Part shown: in pieces, positions 48,051-61,473 of the stretch | Position numbering within the stretch: the stretch's first letter is position 1 | Layout of the letters: each line of letters opens with the position of its first letter | Source of the DNA: Apricaphanius iberus | Taxonomy: Eukaryota > Chordata > Actinopteri > Cyprinodontiformes > Aphaniidae | DNA: 64,000 nt | Direction of reading: 5' to 3' | NCBI GenBank assembly: GCA_028564705.1 | Contig: JAPXFQ010000256.1 | Location: 2,418,001-2,482,000 of the forward strand | Notes under the pieces: model-generated | The model's database searches: none | Seen by the model: only the letters and a program-made list of their open reading frames with translations | Told to the model about the DNA's origin: nothing | Position numbers and translations under genes: made by a program

Positions 48051-51000
48051 TGAGTCTCTGCACGCTGAGCAGTCACACAGTATGCCCATTTGTGAAGCAA
48101 AGCTGCAGAGGAAAGCAACAGTTCTAACGGAATAAATATAGGACAGACTTGAATAATCTAAACACTCATTTCCTCAATTTATAGCAGTGAGTAAAAAATA
48201 GAATTAAAGGGAACTTATTTTCCTTTCTAAGCAGCCCACTGTTTCTTCAGCTCTGAAATGTATACAGTTCAGTGTCTCAAGTATACATAAATGTAGGACT
48301 AAAACCAAAACTCAAATGGATCCACATAGACAAAAAATAATACAAAACATCTACTGTTCTTTTGGCAGTAAATGCATTAATGTAAAGCTAGAAACTTTTA
48401 CCACAGTAAACCAATTATTTAGCACCATATTATCAGTACTCAAGTTTATAAAAAATATATTTATTTAAAATTCTTAAGCATTAAATCATATTTTCAGTCT
48501 CACCATTCAAGCTGAATATCAACCCATCGACCAGAGCTTCAACTGTGGAATGTTGAGTCTTAAAGTTTTTCATATAACAATTTTAAGAATCAAATATTAC
48601 CAGACAAATTTTCTAGACCAATACTAGACACATTTTGTAGTAGAATGGTTTGCCTCCTGTGTAACATTGTATTGCTGTGGATTCTGAAACAAGCAATTAG
48701 CAAAACCTAGATTTGGGTTCTTCATTATTTTCCGCTTAGTTTCACACCAAAAACTTAGGTGATCCTCGGGTGGTAGTGACTTTCCTACACTTTCCTCTCC
48801 TCCTCTCTATCCCATTCTGTATTGGTGCTAGGGCAACTCCTGATGTGCTGCTTACTCACCTACTCAACTACTTCTCAAGCCACAGTTTTGGAGGACCAGC
48901 AGGAATATGGTGTCAGATGGTCCGTCTTGGTTCTTTTAATCTATTCCTCCAGCTTGCTGACTTGCTACTGTTAAATTGTTTGGTAGACTCTGGAACATAA
49001 GGGGAGCTGTGCTCTTATCAATGGAAACCTTTGACATACACATATGAGTCTTGCCGAAGCACTCAGAGATTGAACAGTGGACTTCGTGAGAAAGACTGAC
49101 ACTTTTGAATAGAACATGATCATAAATGAACACTGGCAGCTGCACTTTGGAAACCCGATCAACATTAGCATTGGTTCTGTTGTAGAAAAAAACAACCGCA
49201 TGTTTTGTGATATGTGTCTCCACCGATTGCTGAACGGAGTATTAGTTTTTACTGTCAATTTTAAATAAACTAATAAATTAAGCAAACCGCTTTTTATTTT
49301 CATACCCCCAAAATTATCCTGCCTCTGGAATCTGATGTTTTTATTTTGCAGAACAAAATATGCCCTTTTAACTCTTTGCATAAAACTCTTATTCTTCAAA
49401 ATCATATTTTTTTATCACAGCTCATTTAGTACCTGCCACTCTAAGATAAAAAAAACACACACACACACATACATAAAACAGCTACAACCATTTGACCTCA
49501 TTACCTAATTCTTTTCTCTGGCAATACTGTATGTTTACAGCAGAAACATAACAGCACCTAAGCAAACAGGCACTACCAGCAGCCGTTGGGAGCTTCACGG
49601 CTGTCATGGCAACATCTCTGCAAAAAGGTGTGATTGGGTCAAGGAAATTGCATGCATAAAAATGTTTGTAGAGAAGCTATGTAAATATTCACCACACAAT
49701 GTGAACGTGCAGCTGACAAGATCACTGTGGGGGTATACAGTATATACTGTTGAATTAAATAATTCAACAATACACATCCAAACACACACACACAAAAACA
49801 CACACACACACAGAGTGTGTCTTTCAGGAGAAAGTTAATGGTTTCAAAATCTTTGCATCATGAATGACAAGTAAACACACAAATATATCCTGAAAGGGCC
49901 AAGCAAATATTAATTATTTAGTGCTGTGATGACAAGTAGGTGTAGATGGTTTTAAGAAATGGACACCTATTTAATTAAAATATGCAAATATGCATACTGT
50001 TAGGAGGTTATCAAACTCAGCTTAACAGAAAAAAAGTTGTTTCTTTTCATTTCAATTACAGCCTCCTTGCAAAATTTTTCCACCATCTCCACTGAATCAG
50101 AGGAGAGTCGCCTGAAATTAGACATCAGCATTCAGCTGGTCCTTGAGTAAATTGCTCGAGCTTGATTCTAACAAAACTCCAGCCTAATGAGAAAAGGATA
50201 CCTTCAATAAATATTCATCATAAAGGCATTTGTTGTTTTTTTCAAATAAATAAAAAAAACATATACAGTGAATCTTCCTGAATTATTTTAAATGCCTATC
50301 GGTAATGAAATAATGCACTGAATGACTTCATGTTACAATGACATGACAATCTGATCATATCTTAGGCCTTCCTACCTCTGCAGATCCCCAGTGTCCAATT
50401 AGAGAAGAAAGAAAATCAAAGTTGTCTGGCAAAGGAAAAATATTGATCAAAATGACCCTGTGTGTGTAAGATATATATGTAACATGTCAGGTTATGAGGC
50501 AGGGCAACACATTAAGTAACAAATTTGTTGACCCGGAATTTGCTGACAATCCCACAGTGACTTTAACATTGAAGCTGTGACTAGTGAGCTGGATGGCGGG
50601 GTGGGGGTGTTGATACTGTCAACAGTACAAGCACTAAAAATCATCTTGGTTTTTACTATTTTGGGGAGGAGACATTTTTTCAGATTGGACACTCTAGCAT
50701 ATAATTTAGTTTACACAAGAGTGATGAGGTTAAAATGCATGCAAATTAGTTTCAGTTATTATAAAGTCAGATGAAAAAATATAGTGTTTCGAAAGCCCCC
50801 GTATAACCCCAATTAATCATTTATGATTCACATATGCATATTAAAAAAGGCAGAGATCCACAGGAAATATGGAAGGGTAAAGAAGATCTAATAGGGGAAT
50901 AGTTGCAAGAAGAAAAAGAGGGGAATTTGATTTCTAAAAAAAATTTGTTCTTTTCGTTGTTTCATCTTGAGCCCCTGACCGCATGCAAACAGTATTGCTG

Positions 51001-52035
51001 TATTGACCGCACAGTGCCATCTGCATTAGCACTTTGGTCTCATGGTTACTCAAAAACAGGTTTTGTGTTGTCAGCACCAAAGCACCAAAGTCTTTATGGG
51101 CACAACTGACAGATTCCAACCTCTGCCCTATTAGTGAGCAGGGAGGCTCTTGGCTTTCTTCCCTCTGTCTCTGTGTGTGCCTCATGTGAGAGTCTTGATT
51201 AGGACTTCAGGGAACCAGAAGATAGTGTGGCAACAGCCAGAGACAAAATAAAAAATCCAGAGAATAACAGAGATAAGGAGAGAAGAGAGAAAATAACAAA
51301 TGGAAGAAAATGGGTACAATGAAACAAAGGCAGTCTCGGAAGTTGCATTTTCTATACAATACTTTAATTTATGGTATCAATACATGGAATTGGTAAAGAA
51401 GAGGCAAAGATGGTGAACTATCAGACCATAGACAGGAAGCAGAGTACAGACATTGTAACGTCAGTAATGTGTGTCACTAAAACAAATCTCTTTTAATTAT
51501 TTTTTTATTTATTCAAAGAGCATTAAATACTGTTGCTTCATTAAGGTCAGTAATCTTTCCGGGTTATGCCTGATATTGATCCTCTTACACATCGAGGCCC
51601 AGACACATGAAAGTATGTGGATGTCTAATTAAAATGGTCTACACAGATTCTTTTTCAGCACGATTATGTGCTATCCAAGTGGCTCCATACTTGTCTGGGT
51701 GAGTAGGCAACTGTAAAGCATTCTATAAAAAAAAAGGTCCAGGTTAAAAAAAGTTTAACTTCTCCTTAATGTACGTCTATGGTGAGCGCCTGAAACCAAA
51801 GTCAGATTCCTTGGCCAATAAAGCTTATTATGAGATGACGATTAAGAATATGTTATAGTTTCACTTGTAGCTGTAAGTGCATATAAAAAATAAAAACAAA
51901 ATAATAAATTTAATAATATAAAAATACAAAATAAAAAGGAAAACCTATGTATAGTCTTCCTTCCACTTCAAAATCATATACTACTTGGTTTTGGTTTCAA
52001 AAATATAAATACGATATGGCTGTACATACAGTTTT
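48051..52035. other. No recognisable gene; AC repeats at ~49453 and ~49782
   Basis: AT-rich. The longest frame, 48971-49405 on the minus strand (144 codons), has no recognisable domain. Short AC repeats lie at about 49453-49468 and 49782-49812. The block 50040-50230 is unique-looking. Confidence 0.4.
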
Positions 52036-52080
52036 CCATCGATCCATCCATCCATCTATCCATCCATCCATCCATCCATC
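52036..52080. repeat. CCAT/GATG tail repeat of the Rex3 copy
   Basis: Run of tccatccatccatctatcc units at the 3' end of the minus-strand Rex3 copy. A GATG-type tail is a known feature of Rex3. Confidence 0.85.
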
Positions 52081-52159
52081 TTATTCTGGTTATCTGGGGT
52101 TGGGTCGCAGGGCCAGCAGCTTAAGCAGGGAGACCCAGACTTCCATCTCCCCAGCCATA

Positions 52160-52871
52160 AGGAGCCTAAGTCACACCCTTCTACTTCCAGTCCATGGGTT
52201 CCCGAATGCCAAAAAAATTAATGAGAGTCAATGGAGCGATAAAAGTTATTTTCTGATCCAGTTTAAATGCGCCATGGATCGAACATATGATGTTCGTGTA
52301 TTTTAAAAACAAATTTGGATGCAGAGAAAATGCTGATTTTCGACTGGAGGCAGAAGTTACTTTAGGTTTTTTATGAAAATGTTTAGCGGACTACAATTGC
52401 AGAAGAAGAAGGAGAGCGAGGGTCGTAACCTCCTGGACGAAGAAAAAATTAAGCACGGAAAAAACCTCTATAAACCTGACCAAGTGGAAAGTAGCAGCTA
52501 TGTCGGAGGTAAAGCAGTCAGTGGAGTGAGAGCCAGCATGGCGGAGAAGCTCTACAAGCTCTAGGTGAGTGTTTTACGTGCTATAGCTAGTGCTAGTTCC
52601 CGTTAGCGAAGTGGCGTCATATATGCGACTTCTGATTTGTAGGCATTTTAAAGGCAAATTTTTACAATCAAATAAATTCCAAATCCCTGGACAAACACAT
52701 TCGAAATGTACATCATTAGTTATCATTTAGATCAAAGTACAACATATGTGTTATTCAGGACGTAAGACAAAGCGGACCAGAAAATAACTCTTATCTCTCC
52801 ATTGAGTTCCATTCATTGTTTTTTGGTTTGGGGACCCATGGTCCGACCCGAAGGGAGGAGACTTAGGCTCC
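52160..52871. mobile_element. 712-bp DNA transposon inserted in Rex3, 5-bp TSD
   Basis: CCATA is duplicated at 52155-52159 and 52872-52876. The ends are long imperfect TIRs: GGAGCCTAAGTCACACCCTT on the left and, in reverse complement, GGAGCCTAAGTCTCCTCCCT on the right. Similarity continues inwards through ccatgggttcc, gagagtcaatgga/ggaactcaatgga and gttattttctg (about 100 bp). The interior has a 63-codon lysine-rich frame (52373-52564, ending SMAEKLYKL) whose stop overlaps a GTGAGT splice-donor motif at 52565. No known transposase. The superfamily is unassigned. Confidence 0.75.
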
Positions 52872-53247
52872 CCATATGGGCCAACTCTTCAGGAGGAACT
52901 ACAAGGCTTTCCAAGCCGAGAGACATAGTCACTCCAGCGTGTCCTGGGTCTTCCTCTGGGATGTGCCCTGAACTCCTCTCCAGCGAGACGTCCAGGAGGC
53001 ATCCTGACCAGATGCCCAAGCCACCTCAATTGGCTCCTCTTTATGTGGAGTAGCGGAGGCTTTACTAAGAGCTCCTCCCGGATGACAGAGCTTCTCACCC
53101 AATTTCTATGGAAGAGCCCAGGCACCCCACGGAGGAAACTCCTTTCTTGTATCTGTGATCTCGTTGTTATGGTCACTTCCCAGAGTTCATGACCATAGAT
53201 GAGGGTAGGCACATAGATTGACTGGTGAATCAAGAGCGCCATTTTTT

Positions 53248-56200
53248 ACAGTGTACATATATCAACCCCCAGGAAAGAAGGACATACTAAAAGGGCAGAA
53301 AATGTTCTATGGAAACTAGCAAAAGGATAAAAAGCAGAGGTTATCCCAACTGCCAGTATTGAATATGATAGAGTAAGGCTTGGCTGAGGATCTGCTGGAT
53401 TTGCTAGTTGATGAACAAGAAGGCTGGCTGTCAGCATGAGCCTATAATTGAGGGTGGGTCCAAGCTTCCCCCACAGATTTCCCATAGTCCCTGACAGCTG
53501 TAGAACAGCAGAAGCTGTATGCATAGAGCTACGGTAATAATTATATGCTCCTGGACATCTTGCCATGAACTGGTTCACAGGTTGTGTTGAATATGAATCT
53601 AAAATGATAGAAACAAAGGAATAAGTCAGTAATACTTCTGTATAGCTTACTGTAAAGAATTACGTATAATTTAGGACTGTGTTTACTAATATGTGACCAT
53701 TTGGTCTGATAGCAACAGCACTACTTTCTCTGAAGAAGCACATCTACACAAATTGAGTTATTATAAAAGATGTATTTTAAATATTTTTATCTTTACTGTG
53801 AAATATACAAAAAAAAAGGTCTCCCACTTTTTTTCTTGATCCACAGCTGAGTGGTGTGTGGTAACATGTGGCTCCCCTGGGAGTCTAGGCCTGTGATCTT
53901 GCAGTGGTGCTGGATGAAAAGAAACTCATCTATGCCAGTGCATCAAATCAACCACATCCACATCAAAAAAGCAGGCTTAAGAGAATTTAGGTTTAACATT
54001 TTTTCAGTACTTAAGACATCAAATGTTCTATTTCTAATGTTTCCCTTCTTTTCAATCATGTTTGTATTGCTTACAAAAACAGAAGGGACTAAAACTCAAT
54101 TAATCTTGCTTTTATTGTTCATCATATTTTGACTAGAACAGAAATCAAGGTATATGAGATTTATTCTTGGTGCAATCGATGTGGGTGTGATTAGGTGAAT
54201 AATACCAAATTTTTTGTTAAGGAATAATCACATACATGTACAGCTGCATAAATACAAGATAAAGGAAAAGCTTCAATACACTCACAATGGGAGTGGATGC
54301 CATATTAGGTTTGAGATTTTGTGGATGCATACAATGTCTGGAGTGCTCTAGATGCCTTCAAACCTAAAACAGCCACATCAACTGCTGTGCATGTTAGTGG
54401 CAGCTTTATGATATAGTATTGATGCTATAGAAAATGTGTGGGTGTCATGTAGAAGGAAGCCTTCCTTCAAATTATACGTCACTTTATATCAAAAGTTAAA
54501 TAGTTTACACTTGTACACAGCTGGGTGTTCCAACAGTTGCTTTATCTGTTAAAAAAACCCGAAACTAAACCCAGTTTTGGAATAGAAAGTTAAGCTAAAG
54601 ATCACACATCTGAGTGGCATAAACCTTATTGTAATTAAAATAATTAAAAACTATGTTTCAGAAGCTGGGTCAGTTCCAGGAAAGCCACAGATTTAAATGA
54701 ATTGTACTTATTTTTTGCTGAAAAGGGGTGCCTCAATCTGAATTGTGATGGCTGCAACATTTTATCTGTGGTATCTTTACAAATTACTGAGGAGGACCTA
54801 ATTAAATGTTAGCAATTGAGTATGTATTCGTTTGAGTTTGATGTTTCTATTTTGAGCCAGTAAGAAACAGAGAACAAAAGCTCAAACTATATACCCAAAA
54901 CTCATAGCTTGTATTTGAGCCGGGAATGCCAGGGAAATGTCCTCAGCAAATTGTATGACTGTTTTTTCCTTAACACTTAAAAACCTAACGCAGAATTTAT
55001 TACCATAGCAGATCTAACACTACTCGTGCTCCCAACATAATTTCCATTGGTATTTAAATCACTCCATTCCACTATAGGCTACAGCCTTGGTTTTGTTTTC
55101 TGCACAGATGCTGCAGCATTCTTTGCAGCGGTGACTAGTTTTAATAAAGACACAGTCCCCTGCAAAAACCTTTAGGGCAAGATTCAAGCCTTGTGCATAC
55201 ATTCTAAAGCAGTTACCGTATCAACAGGTGACTGATTAACTTGTATCTCAATGCCCTGTGTATACTTGGCCGATTTTTCGCCAATTTTATGGTCATGCAA
55301 AAAATTTTGCAATGGGCTGAGTTTCAATCTTATTGTGGGTCTGCTGCGTGTAGTATAGCTACAGAGAATAAGAAAAAGTGATGAACAACTCATGACTAGC
55401 TCCTAATTAGTAATTGTATGATTGTTCAAAAATCAAACTTGTTTGAAATTCTGGTTGGTCTTCGTGTAGATATTGCACTGATGAAGCAGCGCCATGAGCT
55501 GAATTACCTGACCCTCACACTCACAAGACACTGACTGGAATGCTACTCAAGAAAGTACAGTTGCCTGGCTTACTGTAATTAAGTAGATACAAGACATACT
55601 ATATTAATTATATGGTTAAATATTGCTTGCTTGAAAGTAAATGTGTCAATAAAGAAAGATATTTAAACACTTGAATATGTGAACTTTGTCGTCTATAAAA
55701 TAAGTTTTGTCTCCCCAGGCATTTCTCCTTGGAATTTAATCTAAGCTTCGTTCATATCTCTCTGTCTCACATATGTTTTAAATACCTAACTGCAATAAAA
55801 GTATGTTGTTACTGTAACAGAACCACCAGTGTTGCCGGGGAAATGTGTTTGTTTTTGTTGTGCATTCATATTCTAGGGAGAGTATATTATTAATAGAGCA
55901 GATATTGTTCTTAGTGATAAGATGTGGTTTTTAATGAACATTCCTAGTCAACAGCCTAATGATAGTTTTCAGTGTCATTTGAAAAACAATGCAAAGCATG
56001 TCTGGCTTTTATCAATTGAATAAAGATACAATCTTCAACACCTGTCAATATACAAATGTGCATATTATAATGAAACAGATTAATACTTATGATGAATATT
56101 TAATTGTAAATGTCCTCAGCAATCTTCAAACCATAATCAGGTTTACGGTTATTGCCACCGGCAATTTGAAAAGCAAACCTACACCCTTGGAAAAAGTATT

Positions 56201-57911
56201 CTTGTTTTAAAACGGAATTGTAGTTAAGTTGTTTAAATGATTCATTCTGGTACAAAAAAAATAATGTTCAGGTAAATTTTCAAAATACAACAAAAAGAAA
56301 GCTTTTTAATTCTTTTTAACGTCACTGTCACTGAAATAGGCCTTGATGTTACTCACCAAAAGAGCTCAGAGCAGGGTAGATCACACAAGCCTCAAAGACT
56401 CCTCACAATTGACACAGTAGCCCACAAATGTGACCTGCCAGTGATTCACTGTACTGCTGCCAAGTAGGGTTTCAGTGGGAGGAGCAGAAAGGTCAGCTGT
56501 GGACATAACCAGAGACGTGCTCCACTGGTCCAAATAGATGAGCTGCTGTCGCTCTAATTGGTAACAGTGCAGGAATGAAAGCCCAATATGCTGCACTCAT
56601 ATTATCTCCAGCTTTAAGGACAATAGGAGCCAGAGGACCACAGCAGAAAAGCAGACAAAAATTAGTGATGCCCATTATGGCTGCCAGAAACCACAAAGTG
56701 CGATTATTTTGCACCAGGTTTTTACAAGAAGGGTATTTATGGGCCTACTTTACCAAGCTGCATTTTCTGGCATGTAATATTTCTGCTCTCAGTGTAACAT
56801 CTGACACCAAATTTCAATTTTAGATGTAAGCCCCCACTTCTAATCTGCTTTGACTCTATCTTTAGGCTATTTGGCAAAAACATTTAGCCTCGTTTGGTTT
56901 AACGCCTTAAATTAGCTCACATCATGTTGCTCTCAGCCTGACCTGCTTAATGTATCTTGACACAAGCTATCCTCTAACAAGAGTCGGAGTCTGTGCAGAC
57001 ATGGGTTGTTTGATTTCTTTCTGCTTTCCTACTCCAACAGGAGAGTTCAAAGATTCATATTTTGGTGAGGATGTAAAAATGAGTGAAAGGACCCAGATAA
57101 GGAAGATAAAAAAAAGAACAAAGTGATTTCTTTATGCTGAGGGTGAAGGCATTTTAAGTAGATTCTGTAAAGAGATTATGTTAATTGCCACCGATTCCTT
57201 GTCCTCTCCCTCTCAGTTTTTTCTGGTGTACGGCGTCTGGCCAACCAATTTGCACAGACAGCATTAAGGAATTCCTGTATGCAATCACACAATATGCAGC
57301 AGAGCAAGGAAGACTGAGCTCTCAGTGAAGATAGCAGCTTTGAGTAAGGGAAATCTCTACACACTCTTTCTTCTTTGCACCTGAAAGCAAATCAGATTCA
57401 AAGACTAGGAGATGAGCATTAAAATAATCTGCTCACATATGTGTACATATTTTTAAACAATATGTAAAAGAACAAACGATAGGGAGAGGTTTCCTAGCCA
57501 CATGATAGCGGGAACAGTCAGAATTTCCACAGGCGCACAATTTTTACCCACACTGACAGCCTAGTTGGTGAGAATGACGACGTTTCACAGAAGAGGAATG
57601 AATAAACTCCATCTGACATGGTGATAAGACCTGACCTTTCAGGATGAGAGAGGAGAATGTAGTTGCAGGACTCACTGCTGTAGGAGTGGCTGGGTGACAC
57701 ATACACAGGAAAAATGTGGGTGACCTTATATGCATCCATTTCTGTCTTTGTGTTATTCTGTTTTTTAAGCACAAGTGTGTTTGTTCCTAAACACTGAGGT
57801 ACAATGTATCTGTGATTGTCAAATAAGGCCTGCAATATCTTCAAATATAGGACATATAATGTAGGGTCTAGAAAAATGGGGGCAAAAGCAGAGCAAAAAG
57901 ATTGTTTAAAC
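53248..57911. other. No recognisable gene
   Basis: AT-rich, with short frames only. The stretch 56340-57400 is more complex and unique-looking. Nothing coding was supported. Confidence 0.4.
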
Positions 57912-59150
57912 TAGTGTTGTCCGATATTGTTGGCCTACAGTCATTATCGGCCGACATATAAATTATTGGTATCTGGGCGCGGCCTGGGGAGGGCGTACAT
58001 CCGCTGTGGCTTTTACTGTGGCTCCCTGGCGTGTGGGTGTGTGGGGGGAGCCGGGTTGTTGGAGGTGGGTATTGGTCGGGGGTGGCGGCAGCGTGTATTG
58101 TCCGTCGGTCGGCTGCGGGCGCCTCCTGCCCGGCGGCGGGGGGCCCCTCTCGGCGGGTCCCTGGTCAGGGCCCTGCCCGGGGGAGGGGTGCCCCTGATCC
58201 CTGTGGCCTCCGGGTCCTGTTCCGGGCCCGCCCTGGCGTAGCCGGTTACCGGCGAAGCCCGTTGGCTCGTCCCTGCGATCTCTCGGGGCCCCAGCATTGT
58301 GGCTGCTTGGTATTCCCCTGGGGCTTCCATCTGTTCCTTTCTTGGTGGGTGATCGGCCCTGCGCTGGTCCGCCTGCGGCTCCTGCGCTCTGTGGGACTCT
58401 GGATGCATGCGTCTCCTGCCTCTTTCATGTCTGTGTCGATTCCTGTAGGACAGATTGACGGTTCCTTACACCAGCTATCAATCACTTGCATGGGGAAACC
58501 TTATTCAGACCTGCATGCTCGCACACACACATAGGTGTGGGGACATTGGTGTGGACGGACATATCTTGAGCTGAGGTTATCGTCATTAGTTAGCTTTTAC
58601 CAGGAGCTTACCAGAAACATTAGTATTGTGTTCATTAATCCATGCTTGTGTGTAGTGAATGTGTAATTCTTAGTTTTTATTACTTGATCTGAACTATTGG
58701 TGTGGTTCTGTTCAGTTCGTTGTTTTTGTTTGTTTTGTTTTACAGCTTCTCTGCCATCCGGCAGAGGCGGAGGACTGGGATGTTTTCTTGTGTTCTTTGT
58801 TTGCCTCCCTGTCTTGTGTCGTCAGTTCGCGCCTCTGCTGGTGCGGTTTCTTTTCTTAACCTTCTTCCTTTCTTCCTTCTTGTCTCGGTTTCGTGTCCAT
58901 GACTTCAGGAAATTGAACCCTCAGTAATCACTAATAAAGATTTTTTAATACATATACATCAAGTGGCGTACTACAGCGAAGCTGTAATACTCTGCTTGGG
59001 AAAGTAAATCTTTTGGGCTTGTACTTGGTACTCAGACACCAATTCTGAGTGGCAAACTGCTAGACAGGACACGTTAAGAATAAAATAAAATAAAAATTAT
59101 TGGTATCGGTTTTTAACATTTTAATAACATGACTTCTATACCTTACTTTC
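57912..59150. repeat. Host repeat split by the retroposed unit
   Basis: Outside the inserted unit the flanks read gtgttgtccgatattg, then attatcggccgacatat, and on the other side tattggtatcggttttta. GATA/TATCGG modules of this kind occur in common fish dispersed repeats. The insertion at 57974-59093 splits it. Confidence 0.45.
57974..59093 (+). mobile_element. Retroposed 1.12-kb unit with 14-bp TSD and CpG-rich 5' half
   Basis: A perfect 14-bp direct repeat AAATTATTGGTATC flanks the unit (57960-57973 and 59094-59107). Its 3' end is a TAAAA-type tail, so it was inserted by target-primed reverse transcription in plus orientation. Positions 57974-58400 are GC- and CpG-rich, unlike the rest of the window. 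Further in are a long T-rich run ending tttgttttgttttacag (splice-acceptor-like, 58745) and an AATAAA at 58933. Several frames of 66-167 codons cross the GC-rich part, but none shows a known domain, and no reverse transcriptase is present. It could be a 5'-UTR-to-3'-UTR deletion derivative of a LINE, a SINE-like element or a retroposed non-coding transcript. Confidence 0.75.
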
Positions 59151-59179
59151 ATACCGTGTACATAGCATTGCTATGTCTA

Positions 59180-59400
59180 GTGCAGGTTTCTCCAAATCCA
59201 GGCCTCAAGGGCCAGTGCCCTACCAGTTTTAGTTGTGTCCCTGCTCCAACAAAGCTGATTCACATTGTCCATCCTCTTCCTCAGCATGGCAAAGTTCTGC
59301 AGAGGCCTGCTAATGAGTCATCATTTGATTCTGGTGTGTTGAACCAGGGAAAGCAATGTTTCTATTTGACATTTTTCCAGCCCTGGTGCTAGTCACCCGA
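59180..59400. mobile_element. Possible hAT-type MITE fragment
   Basis: Starts gcaggtttctccaaatccag, then ggcctcaagggccagtgccc, and later ttctggtgtgttgaaccagg. I recognise these modules from common fish hAT-type MITEs. The expected right end is not present, so it is probably truncated. Confidence 0.4.
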
Positions 59401-61473
59401 GGGGGTGGCTGGTGTCTTGACGCAAATGTAAATTCAAATAAAATTCTTATGTGTCTTTCAAACCAGTCATTGCTCAATATAATGATGAAGGATGTAAATG
59501 CCAATATTTCACATGAAGTGAGGGCTTTATTACAGGACTTGAAACTAAGGCGTAAATTGACTCTAACAAACACATATGTTAAATTGCACACTCAGTTACA
59601 CACCAGTAAGAGATCCTTTTGGCAAAGTGGCAGTACAAACTTTTAAAACAAAATACAATATAGAGGAAAATGTTGAGCTTTATTTGAAAAGAAACAATAG
59701 TGAGCATTTTTAAGTCAGAGGGGTACGATGATGAGTTATGCATTCACCTTGGAGAGGGTACATTTTGTAGCCATGCCTTAACTCCAAATGGTTCAACAAC
59801 AGCTTTAATTATGATTTGGATATGCATTAGAAAAAAATATTTTGGTTGAAACTTGCAGTAATTTTAAGGGGTTTATAAATATTAAACTCTTCAGCTACCT
59901 CTCTCACTCAAAATGTCAAAATATGACATCAGAGATATAGTTTCTGAAATTATTTTTGTAGAAAATAATCAATGTAGAAAAGAGCATTTCCTTATACAAT
60001 TACAGAAACCCAACCCAATATTTACCAAAAAGTAGCATTTTCAGCCTCTTTAGCTCTTCTCCCTTTCTCTGTTTCTCACCCTGTCATTTGCCTTCCTCTC
60101 CTCTTTTTGCTCATTGGTCCCTCTGGCAGGAAGATATGTAACAACTAGTGACAGAAGTTAAGTGATTCCCAGACCCGCCATTTGCACAAAAACCCGTCAG
60201 CAAAATGCTGTTTCACATATAGATGCTCATCTCCACACACACATGGACACAAATCAGGATTAGGAGCCTCCCAGGCGCTTTGTAATGTTCGATCTACAAG
60301 TGCACATGCTGCTTCAGCCTGTAGAAATACGAATATATTTATACTGTTTGAACACCTCTCAATTCCATTTAAGAAAATTTCTTCAGAAAATAATTCAGTG
60401 AATATTCTAAAAGAATTATCTCTCTTCAACTTTCTGACTTTTCTGGTGTTTCCCTATCTGTTGTTCTCAGTGAATGCCATTTTAATAAGGACTTCAGTCC
60501 TAAAGTACCTCTCCCTCCTGTCAGAATTGAGGCATGGGAAGGAATGTCTCAACGGCTCGACTCTTGCCCAACTTTGTCATGAATTTCATATAAATTTGGG
60601 GCTTTTGATTTTAAATGTTAAAAATGTTAAAACCCTGTTTTTCCAGGGTTTTGTATAACAACGTAAAACTTCAGTGAATTTTAAAAACTATTACCTTTTT
60701 ATTAACTCTAACCAATCTGCCCCATCTCCTCTGAATAAAAAAATTAATAAAAACAGGGTTATCAGTGTAATTATATATTGTCTATTTAAACGTCTGTATA
60801 ATGTGTATTTAAACTTTGGATGTACAGTATACTAGCTCTATGTAATTCAGAGTATTTTAGGACTTTCAAACATATTTTTAACTATACTGTCTTGCATTTT
60901 CAATGCATCAAACAATTGTCATAGAACAAAAATACATAAGTAATAGATAAATAGATAGTATTCCAACAAAAACATAATTAATAGAACTACTGCATCATTT
61001 TTAAAGGTAGTCTTAGATTCAATAGACATTCTGCCTCTCTTTGTTTGTTCTGCTCTTCCCACTTCATTTGTGTTTTTATTGATGCCCCAGGGTGACATTT
61101 TTTGTCGAGTTTAGCTTGTGGGTTTTCCCTCTTCTTCTTTACAGTGACTGATAAATCTACAATAGCTTTAATATGCTAAAACATAGTCTTGTTTTGATAG
61201 GTTAGGGTTTCATAAGTTCTAAAACTGTTGATAAAAAAATTAAAGGAGAAGAAAAAAAGGCAAACTGGAGTGAGGTGTTGGTGTCATAGTGTGGTGTTTT
61301 TTCCTGTCTCTGTCACTCCCTGTGTCTATTATTGTTCGCTGCTGCCCGAGTTTCTGTGATTGTTTCCTTGATTGCCTTCCCTGTGTATTCATTCCCCTCT
61401 CTGTTCCCATGGTTTACTGGTTATTTGTCCCAATGACAAATATATGTCTTTTATGGTCTTATCTTTATATGGC
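59401..61473. other. No recognisable gene
   Basis: AT-rich. The 158-codon frame at 60182-60658 has no recognisable domain and overlaps stop-rich flanks. Confidence 0.4.

Larger units (their letters stand above)
52036..53247 (-). mobile_element. Rex3-like (RTE clade) LINE 3' end, split by a DNA transposon
   Basis: On the minus strand the frame 53242-52889 reads SIYVPTLIYGHELWEVTITT, RSSVIREELLVKPPLLHIKR, SQLRWLGHLVRMPPGRLAGE and RGRPRTRWSDYVSRLG. This is the C-terminal part of a Rex3-like protein, downstream of the reverse transcriptase. The sequence resumes beyond an inserted 712-bp element as the short 3' end (minus strand: gtctgggtctccctgcttaa). It ends in a GGAT-type tail, seen on the plus strand as CCAT repeats at 52036-52080. 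5'-truncated at 53247, as is usual for LINE copies. Confidence 0.8.

Noticed and set aside
48971..49405. 144-codon minus-strand frame
   Set aside because: No recognisable domain; composition typical of random AT-rich DNA.
58013..58534. Frames of 131 and 167 codons in the CpG-rich part of the retroposed unit
   Set aside because: High GC lowers stop frequency in all frames; both strands are open together and residues are R/G/P/A-rich without motifs.
60182..60658. 158-codon plus-strand frame
   Set aside because: No recognisable domain and no supporting signals.
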